Part shown: piece by piece, positions 24,790 to 34,413 of the stretch
Position numbering within the stretch: the stretch's first letter is position 1
Layout of the letters: each line of letters starts with the position of its first letter
From: Methylocapsa sp. S129
Lineage (GTDB): Bacteria; Pseudomonadota; Alphaproteobacteria; Rhizobiales; Beijerinckiaceae
Direction of reading: 5' to 3'
Length of the DNA stretch: 64,000 bases
Assembly: GCF_009765995.1 (NCBI RefSeq)
Contig: NZ_LMUI01000016.1
Span: 62,001 to 126,000 of the forward strand
Made by a program: the position numbers and the translations under genes
Notes under the pieces: model-generated
Told to the model about the DNA's origin: nothing
The model's input: only the letters and a program-made list of their open reading frames with translations
Databases searched by the model: none

Positions 24790-26226
24790 TCAGTCCTCGA
24801 ACTGCGTGACGAGCTTCGTGTTGAAGAACGCCTCAAGCGCTTCAGCGCCGCCCTCGCTGCCAAAACCCGAGTCCTTGATTCCGCCGAACGGGATTTCGGG
24901 CAGACCAAGGCCAAGATGGTTGATCGAAACCATGCCGCTTTCGATGGCGCCGCCGAGTTTGTTCATTGTCCTGGCCGACTTCGTATAGGCATAGGCGGCC
25001 AAGCCATAGTCGAGCCGGTTGGCCTCCGTCACGGCCTCCTCGTAATCGTCAAAACGGTTGATGATCGCGAGTGGGCCGAATGGTTCTTCATTCATGGTCC
25101 GCGCGCTGTTCGGGACGTCGGCGAGCACGGTCGGCTCGAAGAAGAATCCCTTGTTGCCGATGCGTTTGCCGCCCGCGCACAGCTTGGCGCCATGGGAAAG
25201 CGCGTCGGCGACGAAAGCCTCCATCGCCTCGACGCGTCGCAGATGCGCGAGGGGGCCCATCGTCGTTTCGGGGTCGAGCCCGTCGCCGACCTTGATCGCC
25301 TTGGCGGCATCGACGAATTTTTCCAGGAACGGCGCATAGGCTTTCTCCTGCACGAGGAAGCGCGTCGGCGCGACGCAGATTTGACCAGCGTTGCGGTATT
25401 TGCCGCTGGCGAGTTGCTTGACCGCCGCGTCAAGATCCGCGTCGTCAAAGACCAGCGCCGGCGCGTGGCCGCCAAGCTCCATCGTGATGCGCTTCATATG
25501 CTCACCGGCGAGCATAGCCAGCCGCTTGCCGACCGCTGTCGAGCCGGTGAAACTCACCTTGCGGATGACCGGATTCGGGATGAGATGCTCCGAAATCTCC
25601 GAGGGAACGCCGAATACGAGATTGATGACGCCGGACGGAACGCCGCCGTCCGCGAAGGCGCGCACCAATTCGGCGCAGGACGCCGGCGTCTCCTCGGGGC
25701 CTTTGATGATAATGACGCATCCGGCAGCCAACGCGGCGGCAATCTTTCGCACAGCCTGATTGATCGGAAAATTCCAGGGCGTGAAGGCGGCGACCGGTCC
25801 CACCGGCGTCTTCACGACCATTTGACGGACGCCATCGGCCCGCGCAGGCACGAGACGGCCATAGGCGCGCCGTCCCTCTTCAGCGCACCAATCGATGATA
25901 TCGGCGCCGTTGAGCGTTTCCAGCTTGGACTGTGCAAGGGGCTTGCCCTGCTCGATGGTCATAATCTCGGCAATCGCATCGGCGCGGGCGCGTAAAACTT
26001 CCGCGGACTTGCGCATGATCTTGTAACGCTCAAAGGCCGAGATTTTGCTCCAGGTCTTAAAGGCGCGGTCGGCGGCGGCGAGCGCATGGTCGAGGTCGGC
26101 GCGCGTGGCTTTCGCAACGACGCCAATGCGATCGCCTGTCGCCGGATTGAGAACATCGATCGCCGCCCCGGCGCCCGCCACGCTCCATGAGCCGTCGATG
26201 AACAGGGAAACGTCTGGATAGATCAT
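24790..26226 (-). CDS. NAD(P)-dependent aldehyde dehydrogenase (succinate-semialdehyde dehydrogenase-like)
   Basis: A 478-residue aldehyde dehydrogenase of the GabD-like group. The catalytic glutamate is in TMELGGHAP and the nucleophilic cysteine in NAGQICVAPTR. Cofactor-binding residues are in FTGSTAVGKRL and PWNFPI. It oxidises an aldehyde to the acid, plausibly a semialdehyde from a neighbouring sugar or amine pathway. ATG 26226 has GAGGCAGG upstream; frames beginning further upstream lack family similarity. The next gene upstream, an AraC-type regulator on the same strand, probably belongs with it. Confidence 0.9.
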   Translation of the reverse strand: MIYPDVSLFIDGSWSVAGAGAAIDVLNPATGDRIGVVAKATRADLDHALAAADRAFKTWSKISAFERYKIMRKSAEVLRARADAIAEIMTIEQGKPLAQSKLETLNGADIIDWCAEEGRRAYGRLVPARADGVRQMVVKTPVGPVAAFTPWNFPINQAVRKIAAALAAGCVIIIKGPEETPASCAELVRAFADGGVPSGVINLVFGVPSEISEHLIPNPVIRKVSFTGSTAVGKRLAMLAGEHMKRITMELGGHAPALVFDDADLDAAVKQLASGKYRNAGQICVAPTRFLVQEKAYAPFLEKFVDAAKAIKVGDGLDPETTMGPLAHLRRVEAMEAFVADALSHGAKLCAGGKRIGNKGFFFEPTVLADVPNSARTMNEEPFGPLAIINRFDDYEEAVTEANRLDYGLAAYAYTKSARTMNKLGGAIESGMVSINHLGLGLPEIPFGGIKDSGFGSEGGAEALEAFFNTKLVTQFED

Positions 26227-26359
26227 GGGCCTGCCTCTTGCATAGGTTTGGGTGAGCCAATTCTGCGTTTCGTAGAACTGTCGCGCAGCAGCGCGATATA
26301 ATCTCATCCGCTGCTCACGTCCAATAAATCACATCGCGGCGCCGATTTGCGGATGCGCC

Positions 26360-27247
26360 TCATGCCCGCTGCGCGGAATACATCCCGGTGGTGCGAAAAT
26401 CGGACGGGCTAATCGCGAAAGTTCTGCGGAAGACTTTGGCGAAGTAATTCGGGTCATCGAAGCCGCAGGCGCTCGAGATGGCCTTGACGCTGAGTTGGCC
26501 CGTGACGAGCAGACGCGCCGCGCGCTGCATACGCTCGCGCAGGACGAATTCCGACGGGGAGATTCCTTCGATCTGCGTGAACAGACGGCTGAAATGCGCC
26601 CGGCTAAACCCTGCGACGTCGGCGAGGTCCTGAACCTCTAGCGGTCTATCGAGATGGTTGCGTATGTGCGCGGCGGCGCGTCCGATCGCCGCGTGGCGAT
26701 GGTCGCCGGCGCTGAATTCTTGCCTGGCGAGAAGATCGTCGAAGAGAGCCATGGTGGCGGCATAGGCGGCGCTGGAGGCGCGCCCGGCTTCGAGAGGGCT
26801 GTCCGTCAAATCAAGGCTCGTTTGCGCAAGCCGTTCGATCGTGTCGGGTCGCAGACGGAACACCGGTCCAGCTTCGGAAAGGATCGAGCGATGGAGCCGC
26901 AGCGCTTCCTGGCCGCTCATGGCGATCCAGAAGAACGACCAGGTTTCGCCCTCTTCGACCCAATAGCGATGCGAATGCGGAATTGTCACGAGCATCGTTT
27001 CTCCCGCCTGGATCCGATAGGTCAAGCGCTCGTATTTCAAATGACCGGCGCCGGATGTGGTGTGCTGGAGGACGGAGAAGGGCGTGTGGCCGCGCTTGCG
27101 CCCGTTCCAGTCGTAGGAGGCGCCTGTCGCGATCTCATAGCCGGTGCTGGTCGGCATGACATGCAGGCGATCGCGTCGCCGAGGCAGGGAAATCGCGCAG
27201 CGAAAAGGCCCTCGCTCAACCAGACTCGTGAGCACAGAATTACCCAT
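26360..27247 (-). CDS. AraC-family transcriptional regulator
   Basis: A 295-residue AraC-type activator with an N-terminal cupin-like arabinose-binding domain (about residues 40-170, including IPHSHRYWVEEGETWSFFW) and a C-terminal pair of helix-turn-helices (VQDLADVAGFSRAHFSRLF and VKAISSACGFDDPNYFAKVF). It diverges from the GH4 glycosidase operon. It probably activates that operon when a sugar or glycoside binds. Confidence 0.9.
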   Translation of the reverse strand: MGNSVLTSLVERGPFRCAISLPRRRDRLHVMPTSTGYEIATGASYDWNGRKRGHTPFSVLQHTTSGAGHLKYERLTYRIQAGETMLVTIPHSHRYWVEEGETWSFFWIAMSGQEALRLHRSILSEAGPVFRLRPDTIERLAQTSLDLTDSPLEAGRASSAAYAATMALFDDLLARQEFSAGDHRHAAIGRAAAHIRNHLDRPLEVQDLADVAGFSRAHFSRLFTQIEGISPSEFVLRERMQRAARLLVTGQLSVKAISSACGFDDPNYFAKVFRRTFAISPSDFRTTGMYSAQRA

Positions 27248-27408
27248 AAGAGCACCAATGTCCTCTAGCCACCCAAAGCAAGGGTGATCATAGATCGAAA
27301 ACTTTCAATAGCTTGATCGTCGGATGTTAGAAAGTGGGAGCAAATGGGCCGGTTCGCTCGTTTGTGTCGCGTTTTTCGATCCTCGCGCAGCCCCGGAGAG
27401 CGGAATCA

Positions 27409-28902
27409 ATGGCTTCCATGAAAATTGCGATCATCGGCGCGGGCAGCGTCGGATTTACCCGCACCCTCGTGCGCGACATCCTCTGCGTGCCGGAGCTTCG
27501 TGAGGTCGAATTCGCCCTGACCGATATGAACGCCCACAATCTGACAATGATCCGCAAGATTTTGGACCGGATCGTCGAGGTCAACAAACTGCCGACCCGC
27601 ATCAGCGCGACGACTGACCGGCGCGCCGCGCTGGAGGGCGCGCGTTATGTCATCAATTGCGTCCGGGTCGGTGGGCTCGAAGCCTTCGCCGACGACATAC
27701 GCATCCCGCTGCAATATGGCGTCGATCAGTGCGTCGGCGACACAATCTGCGCCGGCGGCATTCTCTACGGCCAGCGCTCGATTCCAGCGATCCTCGATTT
27801 CTGCAAAGACATCCGCGAGGTCGCGGAGCCTGGCGCACGCCTTTTGAACTACGCCAACCCGATGGCGATGAACACCTGGGCGGCGATCGACCACGGCGGG
27901 GTTGAGACGATCGGGCTCTGCCATGGCGTGCAGCACGGCTGGCGCCAGATCGCCGAGGTTCTCGGCGCCGAAAATCCCCAGGAGGTCGAATATATCTGCT
28001 CGGGCATCAACCACCAGACCTGGTATATCGACATCCGCTACAAGGGGCGGCGCATCGGCCGGGACGAATTGGTCGAAGCCTACGAGCGCCACCCTGTTTA
28101 TGCCAAACAGGAAAAGGTGCGAATCGACGTCCTCAAAAGATTTGGCGTCTACTCGACCGAGAGCAACGGCCATTTATCGGAATATTTGCCGTGGTACCGC
28201 AAACGTCCGGACGAGATCACGCGCTGGATCGATATGTCCGATTGGATCCATGGCGAGACCGGCGGCTATCTCAGGGTCTGCACGGAAGGCCGCAACTGGT
28301 TCGAGGAAGAATTCCCGCGTTTTCTGAGCGATGCCGAAAAGCCCGTCGATCCGGCGCGGCGCACCACGGAACATGCGAGCTATATCATCGAGGCTCTTGA
28401 AACCGGCCGGGTCTATCGCGGCCATTTCAATGTCAAAAACAAAGGGCTGATTACCAATTTGCCTGACGACGCGATTGTTGAGACGACAGGCTTCGTTGAC
28501 CGTTTCGGGCTCAATATGAGGGCGGGCCTCACCCTTCCGGACGCCTGCGCTGCGCCCTGCATCGCCTCGATCAACGTTCAACGCATGGCGGTGAAGGCCG
28601 CGGTCGCCGGCGACGTCGATCTGCTCAAGCTTGCAATGCTCAACGACCCGTTGGTCGGGGCCGTCTGCACGCCCGATGAGGTCTGGCAGATGGCGGATGA
28701 AATGCTCGTCGCGCAGGCGCAGTGGCTTCCGCAATACGCCCACGCTATCGATGGCGCAAAGGCGCGCTTGCTCAAGAAACAGGTCCCCAAGAGCGATTGG
28801 CAGGGCGCCGCGCGTCTTCCGGTGCGCTCGATCGAAGAGATGCGCGCCGCGCGCAATCGCGAAAAAGGGGGCGTCTCGCCCGACCAACAAGTCGTGGCCT
28901 GA
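27409..28902 (+). CDS. GH4 family NAD/Mn-dependent glycosidase (alpha-galactosidase/alpha-glucosidase)
   Basis: A 497-residue glycoside hydrolase of family 4, which cleaves sugars by transient NAD-dependent oxidation and needs a divalent metal. Visible are the Rossmann motif IIGAGSVGFT at residues 8-17, the metal-binding cysteine and histidine in CHGVQHGW, and the histidine in GINHQTWY. ATG 27409 has a GGAGAG ribosome site nine bases upstream. It is cytoplasmic and acts after import, first in an operon with a binding protein and two permeases. Likely substrates are alpha-galactosides or alpha-glucosides, with the exact sugar unknown. Confidence 0.9.
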   Translation: MASMKIAIIGAGSVGFTRTLVRDILCVPELREVEFALTDMNAHNLTMIRKILDRIVEVNKLPTRISATTDRRAALEGARYVINCVRVGGLEAFADDIRIPLQYGVDQCVGDTICAGGILYGQRSIPAILDFCKDIREVAEPGARLLNYANPMAMNTWAAIDHGGVETIGLCHGVQHGWRQIAEVLGAENPQEVEYICSGINHQTWYIDIRYKGRRIGRDELVEAYERHPVYAKQEKVRIDVLKRFGVYSTESNGHLSEYLPWYRKRPDEITRWIDMSDWIHGETGGYLRVCTEGRNWFEEEFPRFLSDAEKPVDPARRTTEHASYIIEALETGRVYRGHFNVKNKGLITNLPDDAIVETTGFVDRFGLNMRAGLTLPDACAAPCIASINVQRMAVKAAVAGDVDLLKLAMLNDPLVGAVCTPDEVWQMADEMLVAQAQWLPQYAHAIDGAKARLLKKQVPKSDWQGAARLPVRSIEEMRAARNREKGGVSPDQQVVA

Positions 28903-28974
28903 TAGGAGCCGGCGACGGCGCAGACCGGGTCCGCGCTCCGGATAATAAATAAACAACTCAAGGGGAGAAACATC

Positions 28975-30231
28975 ATGAGATTGTTGAAAATCGGATTGCT
29001 TGTTGGCGCGCTGATGACGCCGCTTCTTGCAAGCGCGGTTCGCGCCGAGCCCGTCACGCTCGATTTCTGGGTGGCGTGGGATCCGACGCAAGCCGACGCC
29101 AAAGCGGCGATCGGGCAGATCGCGGATTTTGAGAAGTCGCATCCCAATATCAAGATCAAGACTCAGACGATCGCTTTCGACGCGCTGCACGATAAGCTGA
29201 CGGCCTCGGTCGCCGCCGGTCAGGCGCCCGATCTGAGCTGGGGTCTCGTCGAATGGCTCGGCGAACTGAACCGCATGAACGCGCTCGCCGACCTCACCCC
29301 CTATGCGGCGAAATGGCCCGAGCGCGACAAGATCTATCCCAACGCGCTGCAGGCGCTGACCATCGACGGCAAGCTCCTGGCCCTGCCGAATTATCTTGGC
29401 CTGCGCGGATTGCTCTATCACGAGGATCAGCTCAAGCAGGCCGGCGTCGCCGCGCCGCCCAAGACCTGGGCCGAGTTGCTGGACGCCGCGCAGAAGATCA
29501 AACAGACGACCGGGAAATTCGGGTTCGGCATCGCCGGGCGCGGCGTACGCTCGCCGCAGGAACTTCTGATGTATTTGGCGCAGAACGACGCCGAGATCGC
29601 CAAACGCCAGCCGGACGGAAAATACAAGAACGATTGGGCGGAAAATTCCGACGAAATGAAGCGCGTCACAGAAGTTTTCGCGCTCTATCGCCAATTGCTC
29701 GACAAGGGCGCGATGCCGCCGCAAGCCGCCGGTTGGGGCTGGGAAGAGGAGGACACCAATTTCTCGCTCGGCCAATACGCCATGGTCATCGACGGCGCCT
29801 GGATGAGCGGCCGCGCCCAGCAGAATCCGGTGCAGATGAAGGATGTGCGCGTCGTTCCGCCGCCGGCCGGCCTGAAACCCGCGACCTTCTTCGAAATCAA
29901 TCCGTTCTTCGTGTATAAGGGCAAACATCCCGAAGAGACTTGGGAATTTGCCTCCTTCATGCTCAGCCATGCGTTCCAGGGCGCCGTCAACCCCAACCGC
30001 TCGCCGCGCATGGATGTGGAAGGCGACGAAATCTGGGGCAAGCCGTTCACTTCGCTGACGCCGATCGGCGTTTCCTTTCCGCCTGTGGCGCTGGGATCGA
30101 TCACGCGGGATATGGAGGAATCAATCGGCCGCGTTCTGCTTAAAAACGAAGATCCCGCCTCGGTTGCGGCATGGCTCGGCAAGGCTGTGAACAAGAGTCT
30201 GCGTCAGACCGGGGAAATTTCCTCACAGTGA
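28975..30231 (+). CDS. Extracellular sugar-binding protein (family 1)
   Basis: A 418-residue periplasmic binding protein with a Sec signal peptide (LLVGALMTPLLASAVRA, cleavage near RAEP). The body has the family 1 pattern, including LDFWVAWDPTQ at the mature N-terminus and the aromatic-rich ligand cleft regions. It has a GGGGAG ribosome site. It follows the GH4 gene in the same operon and should deliver a di- or oligosaccharide to the permeases. Confidence 0.92.
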   Translation: MRLLKIGLLVGALMTPLLASAVRAEPVTLDFWVAWDPTQADAKAAIGQIADFEKSHPNIKIKTQTIAFDALHDKLTASVAAGQAPDLSWGLVEWLGELNRMNALADLTPYAAKWPERDKIYPNALQALTIDGKLLALPNYLGLRGLLYHEDQLKQAGVAAPPKTWAELLDAAQKIKQTTGKFGFGIAGRGVRSPQELLMYLAQNDAEIAKRQPDGKYKNDWAENSDEMKRVTEVFALYRQLLDKGAMPPQAAGWGWEEEDTNFSLGQYAMVIDGAWMSGRAQQNPVQMKDVRVVPPPAGLKPATFFEINPFFVYKGKHPEETWEFASFMLSHAFQGAVNPNRSPRMDVEGDEIWGKPFTSLTPIGVSFPPVALGSITRDMEESIGRVLLKNEDPASVAAWLGKAVNKSLRQTGEISSQ

Positions 30232-30323
30232 CGCAGCGTTCTATAGAACGAGGCCCGGCAGGCGGCGACGCCTTCCGGGTCGCGACTGTTTCGCGGGGGA
30301 TCGGCGACCAGGACGCCCAACCA

Positions 30324-31265
30324 ATGGCCGCTGTCGAACACGCCACGATCGCTGAAGCTGCTCCAGCACCTAGAGGGATGCTGTTTCGCCACGCTCGCAT
30401 GCAGCGCGTCGCCGCGTTGTTCCTGGCGCCAGCCGCCGCGTTTCTGCTCGTTCTGATCGCATACCCCCTATGCAACGTCCTTTGGCTCAGCTTCCGTTAC
30501 GCTAATCTCGTCGATCCCAGCACAGTGGGCTTCGCTGGCTTCGACAATTACGACACGATCCTGAGCGATGAAGAGTTTGCGCCCGCGCTTTGGCATACCT
30601 TCACCTGGACAGGCCTGTCGGTCGCAGGCGAATATGCTTTGGGTTTGGCCTCGGCGATCGCCCTGGCCCAACCGATCCGGGGCCGCGCTATTTTCCGCGG
30701 GATCGTCGTGGTGCCTTGGGTCATTCCCATCGCCGTCGCCGGGCTGAACTGGATCTGGCTGCTCAATCCCGACTATGGCCTGATCAACTCGTGGATGGTG
30801 CGCCTCGGCCTGCTCGCGCATCCGCGCGATTGGCTCGGCGGCATCGACACCGCCTTACTCGCTGTCACTTTTGTCAATGTCTGGCGCAGCTTCCCTTTTT
30901 ATACGATTAGCATTTTGGCGGCGCTTCAAGCTATTCCTCCCGATCTGCATGAGGCGGCGGCGATGGATGGCGCTGGGCCGATCCGGCGCTTCTTAGTCAT
31001 CACCATGCCGCATCTCAAAGCGGTATCGCTGACCCTGATCTTCCTGCACATCATTTGGACGGCGATCAATTTCGATTTCATTTGGGTCATGACAGCCGGC
31101 GGTCCGCTGAATTCGTCCCAGACCCTGCCGGTGATGATCTACAAATACGCCATGCAGGACCATGACGTCGGCGCCGCCTGCGCTCTTGCTTCGATGTCCA
31201 TGAGCTTCATGGCGGCGATGTTCTTCATGTACTATTACAGCGTGCGGCGGAAGGGAGCGCGATAA
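30324..31265 (+). CDS. Sugar ABC importer permease, UgpA/MalF-like
   Basis: A 313-residue inner-membrane permease with a hydrophobic core starting at FLAPAAAFLLVLIAYPL and the EAA coupling loop DLHEAAAMDGAGPIRRF. An upstream GTG at 30228 overlaps the previous stop and is an alternative start. Start 30324 is chosen because it gives a shorter, more usual cytoplasmic lead. It pairs with the next permease. Confidence 0.88.
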   Translation: MAAVEHATIAEAAPAPRGMLFRHARMQRVAALFLAPAAAFLLVLIAYPLCNVLWLSFRYANLVDPSTVGFAGFDNYDTILSDEEFAPALWHTFTWTGLSVAGEYALGLASAIALAQPIRGRAIFRGIVVVPWVIPIAVAGLNWIWLLNPDYGLINSWMVRLGLLAHPRDWLGGIDTALLAVTFVNVWRSFPFYTISILAALQAIPPDLHEAAAMDGAGPIRRFLVITMPHLKAVSLTLIFLHIIWTAINFDFIWVMTAGGPLNSSQTLPVMIYKYAMQDHDVGAACALASMSMSFMAAMFFMYYYSVRRKGAR

Positions 31266-31268
31266 GCG

Positions 31269-32114
31269 ATGGTCGTTTCGCGCAGCCAAAATCTGTTTAG
31301 AGCGACGCTCACTTATGCGACGCTTATTTTCTTCTGCTTCTTCTGCCTCTTTCCATTCTTGTGGATGCTGGACACCGCCCTGAAACCGGCAGCCGAAGTT
31401 ATGAGCGACCGGCCGTCCTTCCTGATCGCCGCCCCGACGCTTGAGAATTTCGAGTCCATTCTGTTTGACAGCGATTTCGCCATCTATTTTCGAAACAGTC
31501 TGATCGTGGCGATAGCTTCGACGTTGCTCACGTTGACCGTATCGGTTTTCAGCAGCTACGCGCTCAGCCGATGGGGACGCTACGCCGTCGCCAAAGCGGT
31601 TGGCGGCGCTCTGCTCGTGTCGCAGATGATTCCCGGGGTTCTCCTCCTCGTGCCGCTTTATGTCCTCATGCAGCGCCTGGGCTTGCTCAGCACCTATTGG
31701 GCGCTGATCCTGGTCTACTGCACTTTCATGATCCCGCTCGTGACGTTCATGCTGAAAGGCTTTTTTGACGGCGTTCCCTTCGAACTCGAGGAAGCGGCGG
31801 AAATGGACGGGTGCTCGCGCGTCGGCTTCATCTGGCGAATCCTGTTGCCGCTCTCCGCGCCGGGCGTCTTGGCGACGAGCGCCTTCGCTTTTATCGCCGC
31901 GTGGAATGAATTCATGTTCGGCTATGTCCTCATCAACGATGACGGCCATCGCACGCTGACGCCGGGAATCATGCTGTTCCGGGGGTCGCATCAGACCAAT
32001 TGGGGATTGTTGATGGCGGCTTCTGTCCTTGCGGTTGTGCCGGTTGCGATCGCCTTTGTTTATCTTCAACGCTTTCTGGTGGAAGGTCTGTCCGCTGGCG
32101 CGGTCAAAGGCTGA
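31269..32114 (+). CDS. Sugar ABC importer permease, UgpE/MalG-like
   Basis: A 281-residue inner-membrane permease with segments beginning LIFFCFFCLFPFLWML and the coupling loop LEEAAEMDGCSRVGFIWRI. It lies three bases after the partner permease. No ATPase gene follows, so this importer probably shares a UgpC/MsmK-type ATPase encoded elsewhere. Confidence 0.9.
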   Translation: MVVSRSQNLFRATLTYATLIFFCFFCLFPFLWMLDTALKPAAEVMSDRPSFLIAAPTLENFESILFDSDFAIYFRNSLIVAIASTLLTLTVSVFSSYALSRWGRYAVAKAVGGALLVSQMIPGVLLLVPLYVLMQRLGLLSTYWALILVYCTFMIPLVTFMLKGFFDGVPFELEEAAEMDGCSRVGFIWRILLPLSAPGVLATSAFAFIAAWNEFMFGYVLINDDGHRTLTPGIMLFRGSHQTNWGLLMAASVLAVVPVAIAFVYLQRFLVEGLSAGAVKG

Positions 32115-32238
32115 TGAATTTTCCCCGCGCGCCCGTCGAGTTCGTTCAGCTATTCAGGCACAGCGCCGGACCCCGCGCGAAGGATCCGCCGATTTGCTGA
32201 TCGGTCCAGTCGCGCGCTGCCGCGGAGGTGCGCCAACC

Positions 32239-32263
32239 GACTTCCATTTTTCAGATGGAAGTC
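32239..32263. terminator. Hairpin between convergent permease and aldo/keto reductase genes
   Basis: GACTTCCAT (32239-32247) pairs perfectly with ATGGAAGTC (32255-32263) across a seven-base loop. It lies in the 169-base gap between convergent genes, 21 bases from the reductase stop. T-rich flank is limited to the loop. A bidirectional terminator is the likely role. Confidence 0.45.
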
Positions 32264-32283
32264 AAACCTCGATAGCGTTCGCG

Positions 32284-33315
32284 TCAGCCCGTCGGCGCGG
32301 CCGGATCGAGCAGGCCGGCCGCCTTCAGGTCGGACCAAAAGCCCTTGGGTATCGTGACCGATGCGTCATGGACGTTCGCTTTGACCTCCTCGGGCGTGAC
32401 GGCGCCAAGCACGATGGAGACGACGGCGGGATGCGCCATCGAGAACTGCAGCGCCGCCTGGCGGATCGTCGTGTCATGCGCTCGGCAGATTTCCTCGATC
32501 TTTTTCACTTTCGTCACGATCTCCGCGGGCGCCGAGGCGTAGTCGAATTTGGCTCCCGGCTGCGCTCCTGTCGCCAAAATCCCGGAATTGAAGACGCCCG
32601 CGAGCATCACGCCCATGTTCTTCTGCAGGGCGAGGGGGAGGAATTCCTGCAGGCCAGTTTGATCCAGCAGCGAGTAACGTCCGGCCATCATGGCGACGTC
32701 AAAATCGCCGGCCTTGGCGAATTTGACGCAGGTGTCGGCTTCATTGATTCCGAATCCGATCGCCTTGACCACCTTCTCGTTGCGTAGCTTATCCAAAGCG
32801 AGATAGGCGCCGGCCATAGCTTCCTTGAAGCGGGGACCGGCTTCTTCCGGACCGTGCGTCCAGACATCGCAATCGTGAATCAAAACGATGTCGAAACGGT
32901 CCAGCCCAGTGCGCAGCAACGAATGCTCGATCGAACGCATCGCGCCATCGTAGGAATAGTCAAAGCGCGGCGCATGCGGGAAGCCGCCGGCAAATCCAGG
33001 CGAGACGACGTCCTTGCGCGGTTCCGGCTTCTTGATAAACGGGTTCATGATGCGCCCGATCTTCGTCGAGACGACGATCTGATCACGCGGCGCGCGGCGC
33101 AATCCCGCGCCCATCCGGCTCTCCGCGAGTCCGTTGCCGTAATGGGGCGAACTGTCGAAAGTGCGAATTCCGCTGGCGAGCCCCTGTTCGACGGTGCTGA
33201 TGCAAGTCCTTTCGTCGAGCAGCGTGAAAAAGTCGCCGAGCGGCCCGGTTCCCAATCCGACGACAGAAAAAGCCAGATTTTCGCCGTTCCGGGCTTTCAG
33301 AATTCTCGTTTGCAT
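32284..33315 (-). CDS. Aldo/keto reductase
   Basis: A 343-residue TIM-barrel oxidoreductase. The catalytic tetrad is visible as aspartate and tyrosine in FDSSPHYGNG, lysine in VSTKIGR and histidine in VLIHDCD. This length and the D-threo-aldose/L-fucose dehydrogenase-like N-terminus fit sugar dehydrogenases. ATG 33315 is preferred over an upstream TTG. It is the most distal gene of the minus-strand operon with DenD-like, ApnL-like and ribose-type importer genes, and it may oxidise the imported free sugar to the lactone. Confidence 0.88.
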   Translation of the reverse strand: MQTRILKARNGENLAFSVVGLGTGPLGDFFTLLDERTCISTVEQGLASGIRTFDSSPHYGNGLAESRMGAGLRRAPRDQIVVSTKIGRIMNPFIKKPEPRKDVVSPGFAGGFPHAPRFDYSYDGAMRSIEHSLLRTGLDRFDIVLIHDCDVWTHGPEEAGPRFKEAMAGAYLALDKLRNEKVVKAIGFGINEADTCVKFAKAGDFDVAMMAGRYSLLDQTGLQEFLPLALQKNMGVMLAGVFNSGILATGAQPGAKFDYASAPAEIVTKVKKIEEICRAHDTTIRQAALQFSMAHPAVVSIVLGAVTPEEVKANVHDASVTIPKGFWSDLKAAGLLDPAAPTG

Positions 33316-33399
33316 GAGTAGTTCTCTCAAAGTTGTTGAAGGCTTGGCATCTTGGTGGGGCCTTGACAGGCGACGACGAGTGCGTCGGCGGCAGCGCCG

Positions 33400-34383
33400 T
33401 TAGAGCCGCCCTCCGAGCTCGTCGTCAATATGCGCGCGAATGATCTCGTCGAACGACGATTCGGCGCGGAAGCCGAGCGCAACGGCGCGGCGCGCGTCGA
33501 AATTGCGCGGCCAGCCCGCAACGATGGCCTCGATTTTTGCGTCGGGCTCGCGCCGTATGAGCGCGGCGGCCTTGGCGCCCGCGACACGGGTCAGCGCGGC
33601 GATCTGTTCGCCGACGGTCGCGGAATAGCCCGGCAGGGTCAGATTGCGGCGCGCGCCAAGCTGGGTCAGATCCATCGTCGCGGCGCGCATGAAGAATTCG
33701 ACCGCCGCGCGTGGGCTGGCGTGCCAATGGCGCACGTCTTCCGATACAGGCAGTACGGCTTCCTGGCCCGCCAGCGGCTCGCGCAAAATATTAGAGAAGA
33801 AACCCGACGCCGCCTTGTTCGGCTTGCCGGGCCGAATGCAGATCGTTGGAAGCCGCAATCCGATTCCGTCGAAGATTCCGCGGCGCGAATAGTCGGCGAG
33901 CAACAATTCGCCGATTGCTTTCTGCGTCCCGTAGCTGGTGAGCGGCGTCGTGAAAAACTCGTCGTCGATCTTCTCGGGAAAGGGCGCCCCGAAGACGGCG
34001 ATCGAGGAGGTGAAAACGACCCGGGGCCGATAGGGGGCCTTTGCCGCCTCGGCGCGGATCGCCTTGAACAGGAAGCGAGTCCCGTCGAGATTGATCCGGT
34101 ATCCCTTATCGAAATCCATTTCGGCCTCGCCAGAGACGATGGCGGCAAGGTGAAAGACCATGTCCGGCCGGTTCGCGATCAGCCTCGGCGCCTGGCTCGG
34201 ATCGGAAATATCAGCCGCGCGCGCATGAGTCTCGCCGGCGAAACCGGCGGGAGCTTCGGGCGTAACGACGTCGACCAAGGTCAAGCGCTGGATGGTGCGA
34301 CCGCCCAACTCCCCAGTGCGAACCAGTCTTTGCGCGAGTTTGCGGCCGAGCATACCCGCTGCGCCCGTTATCAGAATGTTCAT
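33400..34383 (-). CDS. denD: NAD-dependent epimerase-fold dehydrogenase, DenD-like (D-erythronate dehydrogenase)
   Basis: A 327-residue extended SDR with ITGAAGMLGRKLAQRL at the N-terminus, the NAD-binding aspartate in LVDV, catalytic serine region FTSSIAVFGAPFP and active-site LTSYGTQKAIGELL. It matches the family remembered for D-erythronate dehydrogenase DenD in length and motif order, including the RLPTICIRPG segment. DenD oxidises D-erythronate to 2-oxo-tetronate with NAD. The neighbouring ApnL-like gene and importer suggest a sugar-acid route. Another sugar-acid substrate is possible. Confidence 0.78.
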   Translation of the reverse strand: MNILITGAAGMLGRKLAQRLVRTGELGGRTIQRLTLVDVVTPEAPAGFAGETHARAADISDPSQAPRLIANRPDMVFHLAAIVSGEAEMDFDKGYRINLDGTRFLFKAIRAEAAKAPYRPRVVFTSSIAVFGAPFPEKIDDEFFTTPLTSYGTQKAIGELLLADYSRRGIFDGIGLRLPTICIRPGKPNKAASGFFSNILREPLAGQEAVLPVSEDVRHWHASPRAAVEFFMRAATMDLTQLGARRNLTLPGYSATVGEQIAALTRVAGAKAAALIRREPDAKIEAIVAGWPRNFDARRAVALGFRAESSFDEIIRAHIDDELGGRL

Positions 34384-34413
34384 GATCAGACCTTTGCTGT
34401 GAGTAATGCGTCG

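Noticed and set aside
28174-29970. Long minus-strand open frame of 598 codons
   Set aside because: It is antisense to the GH4 and sugar-binding-protein genes, both with complete motifs.
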